DNA from: Moraxella catarrhalis
GTDB taxonomy: Bacteria > Pseudomonadota > Gammaproteobacteria > Pseudomonadales > Moraxellaceae
Direction: 5' to 3'
DNA: 64,000 nt
NCBI RefSeq assembly: GCF_001656295.1
Contig: NZ_LXHE01000002.1
Span: 62,001 to 126,000 of the forward strand
Shown one piece after another: positions 46,841-56,467 of this stretch; positions within the stretch are counted from its first letter, which is position 1, and the number at the start of each line of letters is the position of its first letter. The position numbers and the translations under genes are program-made. The notes under the pieces were generated by a model. That model was not told the origin of the DNA and ran no database searches. It was given only the letters and a program-made list of their open reading frames with translations.

Positions 46841-47734
46841 ATGAATTTGATTGCTTTTTTTGGAGCGCTGGAGAGCGGTCTGATTTATGCCTTGATGGCA
46901 CTGGGCGTGCTGATTTCCTTTCGTATTTTGGATTTTCCTGATCTGACCGCTGATGGTAGCTTTCCATTAGGCGGTGCGGTTGCAGGGATTTGCATTGTGG
47001 CAGGATTTAATCCTTGGCTGGCTTGTGTTTTTGGCATGGCAGCAGGCATGGCAGCAGGCGTGATGACAGCTTGGCTGCATGTGAAGCTGGGTATTTTGCA
47101 CCTACTCGCTGGTATTTTGATGATGACCGCCTTATATTCGATCAATCTACGGATTATGAATGCTCCAAACTTACCACTACTTGGACAGCCGACCGTGTTC
47201 ACGCCATTTATTGATGGTGGTAATGGATTTTGGGTGCGTGTGGCAGTGGTTGCAGGCGTTGTGTTGGTGGTAAAATTGGTTTTGGATTGGTTCTTTACCA
47301 CCGAAACGGGTCTGTCGATGCGTGCCACAGGTTCAAATCTGCGCATGGCGCAAGCTCAGGGCATCAATACACCCTGGATCATCATTCTTGGCATGGCGAT
47401 TTCAAATGGCTTGATTGCGCTATCGGGCGCTTTGTTTGTACAGACCCAAGGATTTGCCGATGTGTCGATGGGTATCGGTACGATCGTGATTGGGTTGGCT
47501 GCCGTGATTATTGGTGAAGCGGTTTTGTCGGCTAAGCGGATTTTTTGGATGACTTTGGCGGTGGTAATTGGTGCCATTTTGTACCGTTTATTTGTACAAA
47601 TTGCGCTCTCTAGTGAGCTGCTACGCGGAATTGGCTTTAAATCCCAAGATTTAAATTTGGTCACAGCGCTTCTTGTGGTCATCGTTTTGATGTTGCCAAA
47701 AATTAAAGCCAAGCTTTCACTAAAAAAACACTAA
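46841..47734 (+). CDS. ABC transporter permease (TrpY type)
   Basis: The 297-residue inner-membrane protein has about eight to nine membrane segments. The N-terminal signature LESGLIYALMALGVLISFRILDFPDLTADGSFPLGGAVAGI is characteristic of the BPD_transp_2 permeases that work with TrpX-type binding proteins. The coupling region is around TTETGLSMRATGSNLRMAQAQGINTPWIIILGMAISNGLIALSGAL. The ATPase gene starts 10 bases downstream with an AAGGAG site, so they are co-expressed. Confidence 0.92.
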   Translation: MNLIAFFGALESGLIYALMALGVLISFRILDFPDLTADGSFPLGGAVAGICIVAGFNPWLACVFGMAAGMAAGVMTAWLHVKLGILHLLAGILMMTALYSINLRIMNAPNLPLLGQPTVFTPFIDGGNGFWVRVAVVAGVVLVVKLVLDWFFTTETGLSMRATGSNLRMAQAQGINTPWIIILGMAISNGLIALSGALFVQTQGFADVSMGIGTIVIGLAAVIIGEAVLSAKRIFWMTLAVVIGAILYRLFVQIALSSELLRGIGFKSQDLNLVTALLVVIVLMLPKIKAKLSLKKH

Positions 47735-47744
47735 GGAGTGCACC

Positions 47745-48539
47745 ATGTTACAAGCTACCGATCTGCGCCTAACTTTTAATCCAGGCACTCCCATCGAAAA
47801 CCCTGCGCTGCGTGGACTGTCGTTATCCATTGCTGATGGTGAGTTTGTGACGGTAATTGGTACCAATGGCGCTGGTAAATCCACTTTCTTAAACGCCATC
47901 AGCGGTGCGGTGCGTATCGATAGTGGCAGCATCAAAATCAATGGCCAAGATGTCACCCGCTTAGAGACGCATAAGCGCGCCAAACAAGTGGCACGCGTTT
48001 TTCAGGACCCAATGGCAGGTACATGTGAGGCGCTCACCATTGAAGAGAATATGGCACTGGCTTATAAGCGTGGCGGTGTGCGCGGCTTGGCAGGTGCGTT
48101 AAATAACAAAAATCGCGAGCTGTTCCGTGAAAAGCTATCCATCTTAAAACTTGGACTAGAAAACCGCTTAACCGACCGTATGGGGCTTTTGTCAGGCGGT
48201 CAGCGTCAGGCGGTCAGTCTGTTGATGGCAAGCCTACAGCCTTCAAAAATTCTGCTGCTAGATGAGCATACAGCAGCACTTGACCCAAAAACTGCCGCCT
48301 TTGTTTTGGATTTGACTGATAAAATCGTCGGTGAAGGGCGTCTGACCACGATGATGGTCACGCACTCAATGCAGCAAGCGCTCACGCATGGCACGCGCAC
48401 CGTCATGCTGCATCAAGGTCAGGTAGTGCTTGATGTGTCAGGAGATGAAAGACAGGGCATGAGTGTCCAAGACTTGCTGAATATGTTTGAAAGAACTCGC
48501 GGTGAAAAGGTAGAAGATGACAGCTTGATCTTGGGCTGA
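47745..48539 (+). CDS. ABC transporter ATP-binding protein (TrpZ type)
   Basis: The 264-residue ATPase has Walker A GTNGAGKST, Q-loop region ARVFQDP, signature LLSGGQRQAVSLLMA, Walker B ILLLDEHTAALDPKTA (with His in place of the usual Pro after Glu, as is common in this subfamily) and a switch His in MMVTHSMQQAL. It pairs with the permease immediately upstream. The operon ends with a hairpin at 48604-48626. Confidence 0.93.
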   Translation: MLQATDLRLTFNPGTPIENPALRGLSLSIADGEFVTVIGTNGAGKSTFLNAISGAVRIDSGSIKINGQDVTRLETHKRAKQVARVFQDPMAGTCEALTIEENMALAYKRGGVRGLAGALNNKNRELFREKLSILKLGLENRLTDRMGLLSGGQRQAVSLLMASLQPSKILLLDEHTAALDPKTAAFVLDLTDKIVGEGRLTTMMVTHSMQQALTHGTRTVMLHQGQVVLDVSGDERQGMSVQDLLNMFERTRGEKVEDDSLILG

Positions 48540-48603
48540 TGGCGAATTTGGCTGATTGGCACATCCATTGGCGGTATATTGACTTAGCCCAGTGATCAAC
48601 AAT

Positions 48604-48626
48604 AAAGCTCAGCCATGCCTGAGCTT
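48604..48626 (+). terminator. Probable terminator of the ABC operon
   Basis: AAAGCTCAG pairs with CTGAGCTTT around a six-base loop. The T-rich tail (CGTTATTT) is imperfect. Confidence 0.7.
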
Positions 48627-48731
48627 TCGTTATTTAAGAAACAAGATGGCTGCAAAAGCCCAGCAAACAATGATAAAATTGGCGCATCTTAGCGCTTGCT
48701 AAGCGTATCAATGAATAAATCAAATGAGTGA

Positions 48732-49613
48732 ATGACTATGGCTAATTGTTTGGGCTGTGAAAATGAAATGGGGCGATTGTTGGTGACTTGCGAAGATCAG
48801 TCAGGCATCGTGCAGGCGGTCTCAGGGTTTTTGTATCGTCATGGCGCCAATATCATCTCGCTGGATCAGCACACGACCGAAGCGTATGGCGGTCGTTACT
48901 TTATGCGTGTGGAGTTTCATCTCAGAGGCTTAGTCGCCCAAAAAAATCAGCTTGAGGAGGCTTTCGCCCAAGAAGTGGCAGAGCAGTACCGCATGAATTG
49001 GCAAATGACCAGTACCCAAGCACTCAAAAAAGTCGGTATTTTGGTTTCAAAAGAAGATCATGCACTGCTTGAGCTATTGTGGCGCTACCGCCGCGGTACG
49101 CTGCCTTGCCACATCACGCAAGTGGTCTCAAACCACGAAAGCCTGCGCGCATCCGTAGAATCATTTGGCATTGAGTTTATTCATATTCCTGTGGATAAAG
49201 ATAATAAACAAGCAGCCTATGATGAGATTGACCGTGTGATGGCGGATAATGATCTGTTGGTGTTGGCGCGTTATATGCAGATTTTGACCCCATCATTTGT
49301 GGATAAGTGGCAGGGTAAGATCATTAATATCCATCATTCCTTTTTGCCAGCTTTTGTGGGCGCCAATCCGTACAAGCAAGCCTTTGACAAAGGGGTAAAA
49401 CTGATCGGCGCCACTGCGCACTATGTGACCAGTGAGCTTGACCAAGGACCGATCATTGAGCAAGGCGTGGCACGTGTTAGCCACGCATTTAATGTCAGTG
49501 ATCTACGAGAGCTTGGACGTGATATTGAGCGCGACGTACTCGCTCGCGCAGTCAGATGGCATCTGGAGGATCGTGTCATTATCGATGGCGCAAAAACGAT
49601 CGTGTTTGATTAA
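48732..49613 (+). CDS. purU: Formyltetrahydrofolate deformylase
   Basis: This 293-residue cytoplasmic enzyme releases formate from 10-formyl-THF for purine synthesis. It has an N-terminal ACT domain (RLLVTCEDQSGIVQAVSGFLYRHGANIISLDQHTTE) and a formyltransferase-fold catalytic domain with KVGILVSKEDHALLELLWRYRRG, the catalytic-site block INIHHSFLPAFVGANPYKQAFDKGVKLIGATAHYVTSELDQGPIIEQ, and a normal C-terminus. ATG at 48738 is an alternative start. An AT-rich leader and its own terminator indicate a single-gene unit. Confidence 0.96.
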   Translation: MTMANCLGCENEMGRLLVTCEDQSGIVQAVSGFLYRHGANIISLDQHTTEAYGGRYFMRVEFHLRGLVAQKNQLEEAFAQEVAEQYRMNWQMTSTQALKKVGILVSKEDHALLELLWRYRRGTLPCHITQVVSNHESLRASVESFGIEFIHIPVDKDNKQAAYDEIDRVMADNDLLVLARYMQILTPSFVDKWQGKIINIHHSFLPAFVGANPYKQAFDKGVKLIGATAHYVTSELDQGPIIEQGVARVSHAFNVSDLRELGRDIERDVLARAVRWHLEDRVIIDGAKTIVFD

Positions 49614-49632
49614 ACGGCGCATACAATCATCT

Positions 49633-49663
49633 TAACAGGGTAAGTCATTGACCCTGTTTTTTA
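49633..49663 (+). terminator. Terminator after purU
   Basis: AACAGGGT pairs with ACCCTGTT around a nine-base loop and is followed by a T run. Confidence 0.85.
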
Positions 49664-49927
49664 TTATTAAGAAAATATATTTTGATTAATGTAATGAATG
49701 TCATGCGATGGTATTTTCGCAAGTCAAGCCAGCAGCTTAAAAAATTATTATTAAAATAAAATCAATAACTTATAAAAATAGTTGTGGATAACTTTAATCC
49801 ACTATTGAAAAATTTAAGACTGCCTACCATATAACAGCTAACAATGCAATGTATATTTATTGAGATTTGATCGTTAATAAATCTTAATGAATATATCATG
49901 TGAATGATCGTATTCAAGGATAATAAT
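49664..49927. other. Leader region of clpB
   Basis: This AT-rich stretch of about 260 bases precedes clpB. I looked for a sigma-32 type heat-shock promoter (CTTGAA...CCCCAT) and saw no convincing match. No gene, hairpin or repeat was recognised beyond the purU terminator. Confidence 0.4.
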
Positions 49928-52504
49928 ATGAATTTTGAAAAATATACTCGAATGCTGCAGGAGATCATACGTGGGGCGCAGCAAAGCAGTCTTGGGCATA
50001 ACCATACCGCGATTGCCCCTGTGCATCTGCTGAGCGCTGTGGCTGATAATCATACTGCAATGTCCATCATTGAGGCAAGCGGTGCAAATTTAGCCCGGCT
50101 AAAAGATGAAATTGAGGCGCTGCTTTCCCATCAAGCGGTGATCAATCAGCCCACAGGGCAAGTGAATTTATCACCTGATACTGTCAAGGTCTTGCAGGCA
50201 ACAGAAAATTATGCAACCAAAGCAGGTGATGAATTTGTGCCGATTGAATGGCTGATTTTGGCACTTTTTGAAGATAAATCACTCAATAAAGCCTTTGTGT
50301 CGGCAGGCATTACTGCCCAAAATCTACAAACGATAATTACAAATATTCGAGGAGATGAGACTGTGACTGATCAAAATAGCGAACAAAACCGACAAGCATT
50401 AGATAAATATACCATCAATCTCACCGAGCGCGCGCTGGCAGGTAAGCTTGATCCTGTGATTGGGCGTGATGATGAAATTCGCCGTACCGTACAGGTGCTG
50501 TCTCGCCGTACCAAAAATAACCCAGTACTCATCGGTGAAGCAGGTGTTGGTAAAACTGCCATCGTTGAAGGGCTTGCTCAGCGTATCGTTAATGGCGAGG
50601 TACCTGAGAGCCTAAGAAATAAAAGCGTGCTATCGCTGGATATGGGTTCTTTGATTGCTGGTGCGAAATATCATGGTGAGTTTGAGGAACGACTAAAAGC
50701 AGTGCTAAACGAGCTTGCCAAACAAGACGGTAATGTCATTTTGTTCATTGATGAGCTACACACCATGGTGGGCGCTGGTAAGACCAGTGGTGCGATGGAT
50801 GCTGGCAATATGCTTAAGCCTGCGCTTGCTCGCGGCGAGCTGCGCTGTGTGGGGGCAACGACTTTGGATGAGTATCGTCAATATATCGAAAAAGACCCAG
50901 CGCTTGAGCGCCGCTTCCAAAAAGTCTTGGTGGATGAGCCAACTGTTGAGGACACCATTGCCATTTTACGCGGTCTAAAAGAGCGTTATGAGCTACATCA
51001 CGGCGTCAAAATCATGGATTCAGCCATCATCGCTGCTGCCAAGATGAGCCATCGCTACATCACCGATCGTCAGCTGCCGGATAAGGCGATTGACTTGATT
51101 GATGAAGCTGCCAGCCGTATCAAAATGGAGCTTGATAGCAAGCCTGAAAGTCTAGATAAGCTAGATCGCCGCATCATTCAGCTAAAAATGCAGCTAGAAG
51201 CTGTGAAAAATGAAGAAGATGCTGGTGCAAAATCACAAGTCAAATCACTTGAGCAGCAAATTGACGAAGCGCAAAAGCAATACAGTGAGCTTGAAGAGGT
51301 TTGGAAAGCTGAAAAAGCAGGCGTTGAAAAAAGTAAACAGCTTCAAGCTAAGCTAGACACCGCGCGCGTGACATTAGAAAAGGCGTTGCGTGAAGGGGAC
51401 TATGCCCGCGCTTCACAGCTACAATATGGTGAGATCATTGAGCTTGAAAAGCAATTGGCAGAAGAGCAGCTGGACGAAACAGAGCACGCGCCTAAGCTGC
51501 TTCGCAATAAAGTCACTGATAACGAAATCGCCGAGGTGGTCTCTGCAGCAACTGGCATCCCTGTTGCCAAAATGCTTCAAGGTGAGCGCAATAAACTGCT
51601 GGCGATGGAAGAGGTGTTACATGAACGCGTCATCGGCCAAAATGAAGCAGTGACAGCGGTATCAAATGCGGTGCGACGCAGCCGTTCGGGCTTGTCGGAT
51701 CCTAATAAGCCAAGCGGTTCTTTCTTATTTTTGGGACCGACGGGCGTGGGTAAGACTGAACTGACCAAGGCATTGGCAAATTTCTTGTTCGACTCTGAAG
51801 ATGCGATGGTTCGCATTGATATGAGTGAGTATATGGAAAAGCACAGCGTCTCACGCTTGGTGGGTGCGCCTCCAGGTTATGTCGGGTATGAAGAGGGAGG
51901 TGTACTGACCGAAGCGATACGCCGCAAGCCGTACAGTGTTGTACTCTTTGATGAGGTTGAAAAAGCACATCCAGATGTCTTTAATATCCTGCTGCAGGTG
52001 CTTGATGATGGTCGATTGACTGACAGCCAAGGTCGTGTGGTGAACTTTAAAAATACGGTTATCATCATGACCAGTAACTTGGGCAGTCATGCGATTCATG
52101 AGATGGCAGATGCGCCTTATGAAGATATTAAGGCTGCTGTGATGACTTCGGTAACAGGTCACTTTAGACCAGAATTTATTAACCGTATCGATGAGATTGT
52201 CGTATTCCATGGCTTGGGTGCGGATCAAATGACGGGTATTGCCGAGATTCAGCTTGATCGTCTGCGCGCGCGCCTTAAAGAGCGTGAGCTTGGCCTCAGT
52301 GTGAGTGATGAAGCGATGAGTCATTTGGTGGCAGTGGGTTATGATCCTGTCTTCGGTGCTCGCCCATTGAAGCGCGCGATTCAGCAAGAGATTGAAAATC
52401 CGTTGGCGCAGCTTTTACTCTCTGGTGAGTTCGTCGCAGGGGATACCATCTCTGTTGAGTGGTTGAATGATCAGTTTGCTTTTAATAAGCTGCGTTATAG
52501 CTGA
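49928..52504 (+). CDS. clpB: ATP-dependent disaggregase ClpB
   Basis: This hexameric AAA+ chaperone, about 858 residues, works with DnaK to dissolve protein aggregates. It has an N-terminal Clp repeat domain ([21 protein letters not shown]...) and a first AAA+ module with Walker A GEAGVGKT (203-210). The coiled-coil M-domain includes [26 protein letters not shown]. The second module has Walker A GPTGVGKT (603-610) and [22 protein letters not shown]-like ending. Start 49928 (preceded by AAGGA) gives the normal N-terminus; the frame is open eight codons further up. Confidence 0.97.
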   Translation: MNFEKYTRMLQEIIRGAQQSSLGHNHTAIAPVHLLSAVADNHTAMSIIEASGANLARLKDEIEALLSHQAVINQPTGQVNLSPDTVKVLQATENYATKAGDEFVPIEWLILALFEDKSLNKAFVSAGITAQNLQTIITNIRGDETVTDQNSEQNRQALDKYTINLTERALAGKLDPVIGRDDEIRRTVQVLSRRTKNNPVLIGEAGVGKTAIVEGLAQRIVNGEVPESLRNKSVLSLDMGSLIAGAKYHGEFEERLKAVLNELAKQDGNVILFIDELHTMVGAGKTSGAMDAGNMLKPALARGELRCVGATTLDEYRQYIEKDPALERRFQKVLVDEPTVEDTIAILRGLKERYELHHGVKIMDSAIIAAAKMSHRYITDRQLPDKAIDLIDEAASRIKMELDSKPESLDKLDRRIIQLKMQLEAVKNEEDAGAKSQVKSLEQQIDEAQKQYSELEEVWKAEKAGVEKSKQLQAKLDTARVTLEKALREGDYARASQLQYGEIIELEKQLAEEQLDETEHAPKLLRNKVTDNEIAEVVSAATGIPVAKMLQGERNKLLAMEEVLHERVIGQNEAVTAVSNAVRRSRSGLSDPNKPSGSFLFLGPTGVGKTELTKALANFLFDSEDAMVRIDMSEYMEKHSVSRLVGAPPGYVGYEEGGVLTEAIRRKPYSVVLFDEVEKAHPDVFNILLQVLDDGRLTDSQGRVVNFKNTVIIMTSNLGSHAIHEMADAPYEDIKAAVMTSVTGHFRPEFINRIDEIVVFHGLGADQMTGIAEIQLDRLRARLKERELGLSVSDEAMSHLVAVGYDPVFGARPLKRAIQQEIENPLAQLLLSGEFVAGDTISVEWLNDQFAFNKLRYS

Positions 52505-52527
52505 TTTGTTGATCTAGCCTTATCATC

Positions 52528-52558
52528 AAAAACCATCGGCAAACTGTCGATGGTTTTT
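52528..52558. terminator. Terminator between clpB and the convergent NRDE gene
   Basis: AAAAACCATCG pairs with CGATGGTTTTT with a small bulge and loop, flanked by A and T runs, so it can serve both clpB (plus) and the sspAB-NRDE operon (minus). Confidence 0.85.
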
Positions 52559-53351
52559 ATTTGTGCTTTAAATGACCAAACCACGAAAAGATTTGACCCA
52601 CTTGCTCACCCTGCTGCTGTTTTTCTTGCCAAGCCAAATGATGGTTTTGAAGACAGAGTAAATTTGAAACCCGTGTACCATAATTTGAACTTTGAATAAA
52701 AATACTGGACAATAGCCGCTCCAAGTGTAGATCTACGCCTGTATTGGGCAGTTGATCATCTTTGGCTTTTTGTTTATCTTCAAGTACTTGCCATACCGCT
52801 TGACTCAGCTCTGGCGTGATGATCAAATCATCAAAGTCAACCTTTTCACTGAACAAAGGTAGAATTTCTTGACAAAAGCGTATCCTTAAACGTGCGCACT
52901 TGAACCATTCATCACTGATAAGACCATTTGATAAAGTGTACACGCCAGGCGCCAGTACGGTCGGCGCTATACCTTTGTTGCTCATGTAGGCAGCTTGAGT
53001 ACGATCGCCGACGATGAGATTAAACCCTGCATAGTCTGTTTGCAATGATTTTAAGTCTTCTAAAAATCGTAATGGCGGCATATGTGATTCAAGATAGGTT
53101 TGAACCAATGTGCCACGCGAGGTCGTATACTGTCTTTTGTCTTGTCCATCACGAAAATTGGTCAAAATCGCCCAGCGACCTGATAGGGTTGCACCCATCC
53201 AAGTACCACCTGCCTGTTTATCGCGTCCGGCAATGATGCCATCACAGGCGTGCAGTGGCAAGGTCGGACGCTCATAAAATTCATCTCGATTTGAGATTAA
53301 TAATAGCGGTGTATCAGGCAGCGTCTGCCAAGCCAAAGCAGTAATGCACAT
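52557..53351 (-). CDS. NRDE/TANGO2-family protein
   Basis: This 264-residue protein starts MCITALAWQTLPDTPLLLISNRDEFYERPTLPLHACD, the defining NRDE motif with an N-terminal Cys2 that may act as an Ntn-type nucleophile. GRDKQAGGTWMGATLSGRWAILTNFRD and LIVGDRTQAAYMSNKG follow, typical of the family. Its function is unknown; human TANGO2 has been linked to lipid and haem handling. It is the last gene after sspA-sspB with four bases between, so likely part of that operon, ending at a shared terminator. Confidence 0.9.
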   Translation of the reverse strand: MCITALAWQTLPDTPLLLISNRDEFYERPTLPLHACDGIIAGRDKQAGGTWMGATLSGRWAILTNFRDGQDKRQYTTSRGTLVQTYLESHMPPLRFLEDLKSLQTDYAGFNLIVGDRTQAAYMSNKGIAPTVLAPGVYTLSNGLISDEWFKCARLRIRFCQEILPLFSEKVDFDDLIITPELSQAVWQVLEDKQKAKDDQLPNTGVDLHLERLLSSIFIQSSNYGTRVSNLLCLQNHHLAWQEKQQQGEQVGQIFSWFGHLKHK

Positions 53352-53354
53352 TAA

Positions 53355-53753
53355 TTAGTCCAATACTCTTAGAGTTGAACCTTTTGAGGTGGGCTGATTT
53401 TCGGTGTCGGTTTTGGGCGATTGTTGGTCGGCGTATTCAGCAGGATCAAAAAATGCGCCATGTTCAGGGTCTTCTTTGGCATATATTGCCATCAAGGCTG
53501 CCATGGGAATCCAGACATCTTGAGATATGCCGCCAAATCTGGCAGCAAAACTGATGGCGTCATTATGAATTTGCAGGTTATGCGTGGCTTGATAAGAAGC
53601 GGCTAGCACCAAGCGACCATCTTGGGCATATTCAAGCGGTGCAACAACATCGTCATATGTCGCATCAATCATCAGGTAGGGAGTTAAATCGTTATCTTCT
53701 ATCCATTCATGAAAAGCGCGTACGATATAAGGGCGTTTTGGGGTCATAATCAT
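53355..53753 (-). CDS. sspB: Stringent starvation protein B (ClpXP adaptor)
   Basis: The 132-residue protein begins MIMTPKRPYIVRAFHEWIEDNDLTPYLMIDATYDDVVAPLEYAQDGRLVLAAS, the SspB fold that binds ssrA tags. It then has DAISFAARFGGISQDVWIPMAALMAIYAKEDPEHGAFF. The C-terminal end, GSTLRVLD, matches the short motif that docks on ClpX (LRVVK-like). The start overlaps the sspA stop (ATGA); an ATG two codons later (53747) is possible. Confidence 0.95.
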   Translation of the reverse strand: MIMTPKRPYIVRAFHEWIEDNDLTPYLMIDATYDDVVAPLEYAQDGRLVLAASYQATHNLQIHNDAISFAARFGGISQDVWIPMAALMAIYAKEDPEHGAFFDPAEYADQQSPKTDTENQPTSKGSTLRVLD

Positions 53754-54373
53754 TCCTTAAAAGAAATACTATTAATAAAGCTTGGTCTGGAAAATTGGCG
53801 CTCTTGATATTCTATCAGTGGGCGTATTAGATGTGTAGGAAGCTCAATGCCCATCTTAGGCAGCCGCCAAAGTAGCGGCAATAATAACACATCACACCAT
53901 CCAAAAGTATCCGACATAAAATATGGCTTATGCCCAAATAATGGCGCAATCGTTACCAGCGAATCACTCAATGACTTTCTGGCGGCTGCCGCAGCCTGAA
54001 TATCAAAGCTGTCAGAATGGGTCAGTAGAGTATAGCCATGCTTTAACCAGTCTTTTTGTAGCCGCCACGCTAGTTGGCGCACTTTGGCGCGCTCGCTTGG
54101 TGCATCAGGCATGAGGCGTGGGACTTGGTGACGCTCCTCAAGATACTCAAAGATGACATTATGCTCATATAGTGAAATATCTCGATTGACCAAGATGGGG
54201 AGGGTGTGATAAGGGTTTAGCTCAATCAGCTCTTCAGGACGCTCCTCACCAATGAACACAGTTTCATAATTTAAGTGTTTTTCTTCAAGCAATAGCCGTA
54301 CGATATGGCTGTTAATTCCATGATCAGCATAAAGAACGAATTGTGTTAAAGAAAGATGAGGTAAATTTGCCAT
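53750..54373 (-). CDS. sspA: Stringent starvation protein A (glutathione S-transferase fold)
   Basis: The 207-residue RNA-polymerase-associated protein of GST fold has FVLYADHGINSHIVRLLLEEKHLNYETVFI, then ELNPYHTLPILVNRDISLYEHNVIFEYLEERHQVPRLMPDAPSERAKVRQLAWRL. These correspond to the SspA N-terminal domain (NPxxxVPTLVDRxLxLYxxxIIxEYLDER). The helical C-terminal domain completes the fold. It forms an operon with sspB and the NRDE gene, downstream of petABC as in many proteobacteria. Confidence 0.93.
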   Translation of the reverse strand: MANLPHLSLTQFVLYADHGINSHIVRLLLEEKHLNYETVFIGEERPEELIELNPYHTLPILVNRDISLYEHNVIFEYLEERHQVPRLMPDAPSERAKVRQLAWRLQKDWLKHGYTLLTHSDSFDIQAAAAARKSLSDSLVTIAPLFGHKPYFMSDTFGWCDVLLLPLLWRLPKMGIELPTHLIRPLIEYQERQFSRPSFINSISFKE

Positions 54374-54472
54374 GTGTAGCGATGATATAAATGAGCCTCT
54401 TAGTGTATCAAAATTTTTGCTTGAAGTGTGAAATTATGTGCTTAGACCTAACATCATTGTTTGCATAAAAAT

Positions 54473-54505
54473 AAAAAAGACCGAATATTTTCGGTCTTTT
54501 TTTTT
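54473..54505 (-). terminator. Terminator of petABC
   Basis: AAAAAGACCGAA pairs with TTCGGTCTTTTT around a four-base loop, with A/T runs on both sides. It sits just after the cytochrome c1 gene and before sspA, separating the two operons on the minus strand. Confidence 0.92.
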
Positions 54506-54513
54506 GAAGGATT

Positions 54514-55239
54514 TTATTTGACATCTTTCCAGAATTCTTTATTGAGCAGATAAACTGGAATTAATAAAATCAATAAGAACAAAATCACAAAGGCGCCATA
54601 AATCTTACGGTCATGGCGGACAGGTTCAGCCATCCATGCCATAAAGTTGACCAAATCGCCAACGCGCGCTTCATATTCTTCTTTACCCAACTCTTCTTGT
54701 AGATTATGAAGAACATGAGGCATTGCAGCGTTTGCAAGTACTAGGTTGTTAGCACCCCAAGGACGGCTCGGGTCTTCATAGAATGACAGTAAATAAGTAT
54801 ATACCCAGTCATCACCACGCAGACGAGTTTCTAGCGATAAATCAGGTGGCGCAGCACCAAACCATTGACCTTGTAATTCTGGATCAATCCCTGCATTAAT
54901 ATGGTCACCAATCGCATCACCTGTGACAAGCAAATATTTTTCAACCAACTCAGGTGGGATGTTTAAATCTTGAGCCAATCTTGAATGACGCACATATTGG
55001 GCTGAGTGGCAACCTGCACAATAATTCATAAACATGGCAGCACCGCGTTGCAGTGAGCCTTTGTTGGTTAAATCAATTGGAGCTTTGCTACATTCTAAGG
55101 TAATAACCGTACCATCAGCTTCGGTATATTCACCACAACCATGACCACCAGAGGCTAGGGCGTTGGTGCTGGCAAAAGCACCAGCCGTTGCCAATACCGC
55201 ACCTGCACCAAATTTGATCAGTGAATTAAGCGCTTTCAT
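54514..55239 (-). CDS. petC: Ubiquinol-cytochrome c reductase cytochrome c1 subunit
   Basis: The 241-residue protein has a signal peptide, one haem-binding CAGCH within MNYCAGCHSAQYVRHSRLAQDL, the conserved APPDLSLETRLRGDDWVYTYLLSFYEDPSRPWGANNLV, and a C-terminal membrane anchor (YGAFVILFLLILLIPVYLLNKEFWKDV). It transfers electrons from the Rieske centre to periplasmic cytochromes such as the c4 and c5 proteins near 3 kb. Its start overlaps the end of petB by one base. Confidence 0.96.
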   Translation of the reverse strand: MKALNSLIKFGAGAVLATAGAFASTNALASGGHGCGEYTEADGTVITLECSKAPIDLTNKGSLQRGAAMFMNYCAGCHSAQYVRHSRLAQDLNIPPELVEKYLLVTGDAIGDHINAGIDPELQGQWFGAAPPDLSLETRLRGDDWVYTYLLSFYEDPSRPWGANNLVLANAAMPHVLHNLQEELGKEEYEARVGDLVNFMAWMAEPVRHDRKIYGAFVILFLLILLIPVYLLNKEFWKDVK

Positions 55240-56465
55240 TAGTGACCTCCGGTAACACGTTCAGGTGGTTGTTTGCATTTCTCAATTGATGTATAAAATG
55301 GCATCAGTAAGAAGTACAAGAAGTATAGGACTGTACAGATACGACCCACGATGGTAGCTGTTGGTGTTGAAGCTGTACCGCCCAAGTAGCCTAGAATGAT
55401 GAAGCTTACAACAAAGATCGCCAATGCAATTTTTGATAAAATGCCTTTATAACGAATTGAGCGTACTGGCGAACGATCTAACCATGGCAGCACGAACAAT
55501 ACGGCAATTGCAGCACCCATAGCGATGACACCACCCAGCTTATGCGGTACCGCGCGCAAAATCGCATAGAACGGCATATAGTACCATACAGGCGCAATGT
55601 GGGGCGGCGTTTTCAGGGCGTTTGCAACTTCAAAGTTTGGCTTTTCTAGGAAGTAACCACCCCCCTCAGGTACAAAAAATACAACAGCAAAGAAACAGAT
55701 AAAGAAGACAACAATACCGACCATGTCATGCACAGTATAGTATGGATGGAATGGAACGCCATCGAGCGGTACACCATTTTTGTCTTTGAGTTTTTTGATG
55801 TCAATGCCATCTGGGTTGTTTGATCCAACATGGTGCAATGCCACTAAGTGCATGAATACCAAACCAACCAACACCAAAGGAATGGCGATAACATGCAAGG
55901 CAAAGAAGCGGTTTAGAGTGATACCAGAAATAAGATAGTCACCACGAACCCATTCAGCCAAAGCATCACCGATAAACGGAATGGCAGCAGGTAAATTTAA
56001 GATAACCTGAGCACCCCAATAAGACATATTACCCCAAGGGAGTAAATAACCAAAAAAGCCTTCAGCCATCAAGCATAGGTAGATGCCCATACCGATCAGC
56101 CAAACCAGCTCACGCGGTTTTTTATATGAGCCGTACAATAAACCACGGAACATATGTAAATAAACAACGATAAAGAATGCCGATGCACCTGTTGAATGCA
56201 TATAGCGAATCAGCCAACCACCTTTAACATCACGCATGATATATTCAAGCGATGCAAATGCACCTTCAGCACTTGGGTTAAACATCATGGTTAGCCAAAT
56301 ACCTGTTACCAATTGGTTCACCAAGACAACCATTGACAAGACACCAAAAAAATACCAAAAGTTGAAATTTTTTGGTGCATAGTATTTGGACATATGGTAT
56401 TCGTAAGTTTCTGTGGCAGGATAGCGTGCGTCTACCCAGCTCATAAACTTCTTAGCAATACTCAT
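55239..56465 (-). CDS. petB: Ubiquinol-cytochrome c reductase cytochrome b subunit
   Basis: The 408-residue membrane subunit carries the two b haems and quinone sites. Diagnostic stretches are STGASAFFIVVYLHMFRGLLYGSYKKPREL, AEGFFGYLLPWGNMSYWGAQVILNLPAAIPFIG, NRFFALHVIAIPLVLVGLVFMHLVALHHVGSNNP (His ligands) and PHIAPVWYYMPFYAILRAVP (related to the PEWY-loop area, here ending PVWYYMPFYAILR). It lies 2 bases after petA and overlaps petC. Confidence 0.96.
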   Translation of the reverse strand: MSIAKKFMSWVDARYPATETYEYHMSKYYAPKNFNFWYFFGVLSMVVLVNQLVTGIWLTMMFNPSAEGAFASLEYIMRDVKGGWLIRYMHSTGASAFFIVVYLHMFRGLLYGSYKKPRELVWLIGMGIYLCLMAEGFFGYLLPWGNMSYWGAQVILNLPAAIPFIGDALAEWVRGDYLISGITLNRFFALHVIAIPLVLVGLVFMHLVALHHVGSNNPDGIDIKKLKDKNGVPLDGVPFHPYYTVHDMVGIVVFFICFFAVVFFVPEGGGYFLEKPNFEVANALKTPPHIAPVWYYMPFYAILRAVPHKLGGVIAMGAAIAVLFVLPWLDRSPVRSIRYKGILSKIALAIFVVSFIILGYLGGTASTPTATIVGRICTVLYFLYFLLMPFYTSIEKCKQPPERVTGGH

Positions 56466-56467
56466 GA

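Noticed and set aside
46885-47346. Open frame of about 153 codons antisense to the ABC permease
   Set aside because: The Pro/Ala/Thr-rich composition is what the opposite strand of a permease gives; no support for expression.
51851-52387. Open frame of about 178 codons antisense to clpB
   Set aside because: It is inside the second ATPase module of clpB and has no family resemblance, signal or ribosome site.
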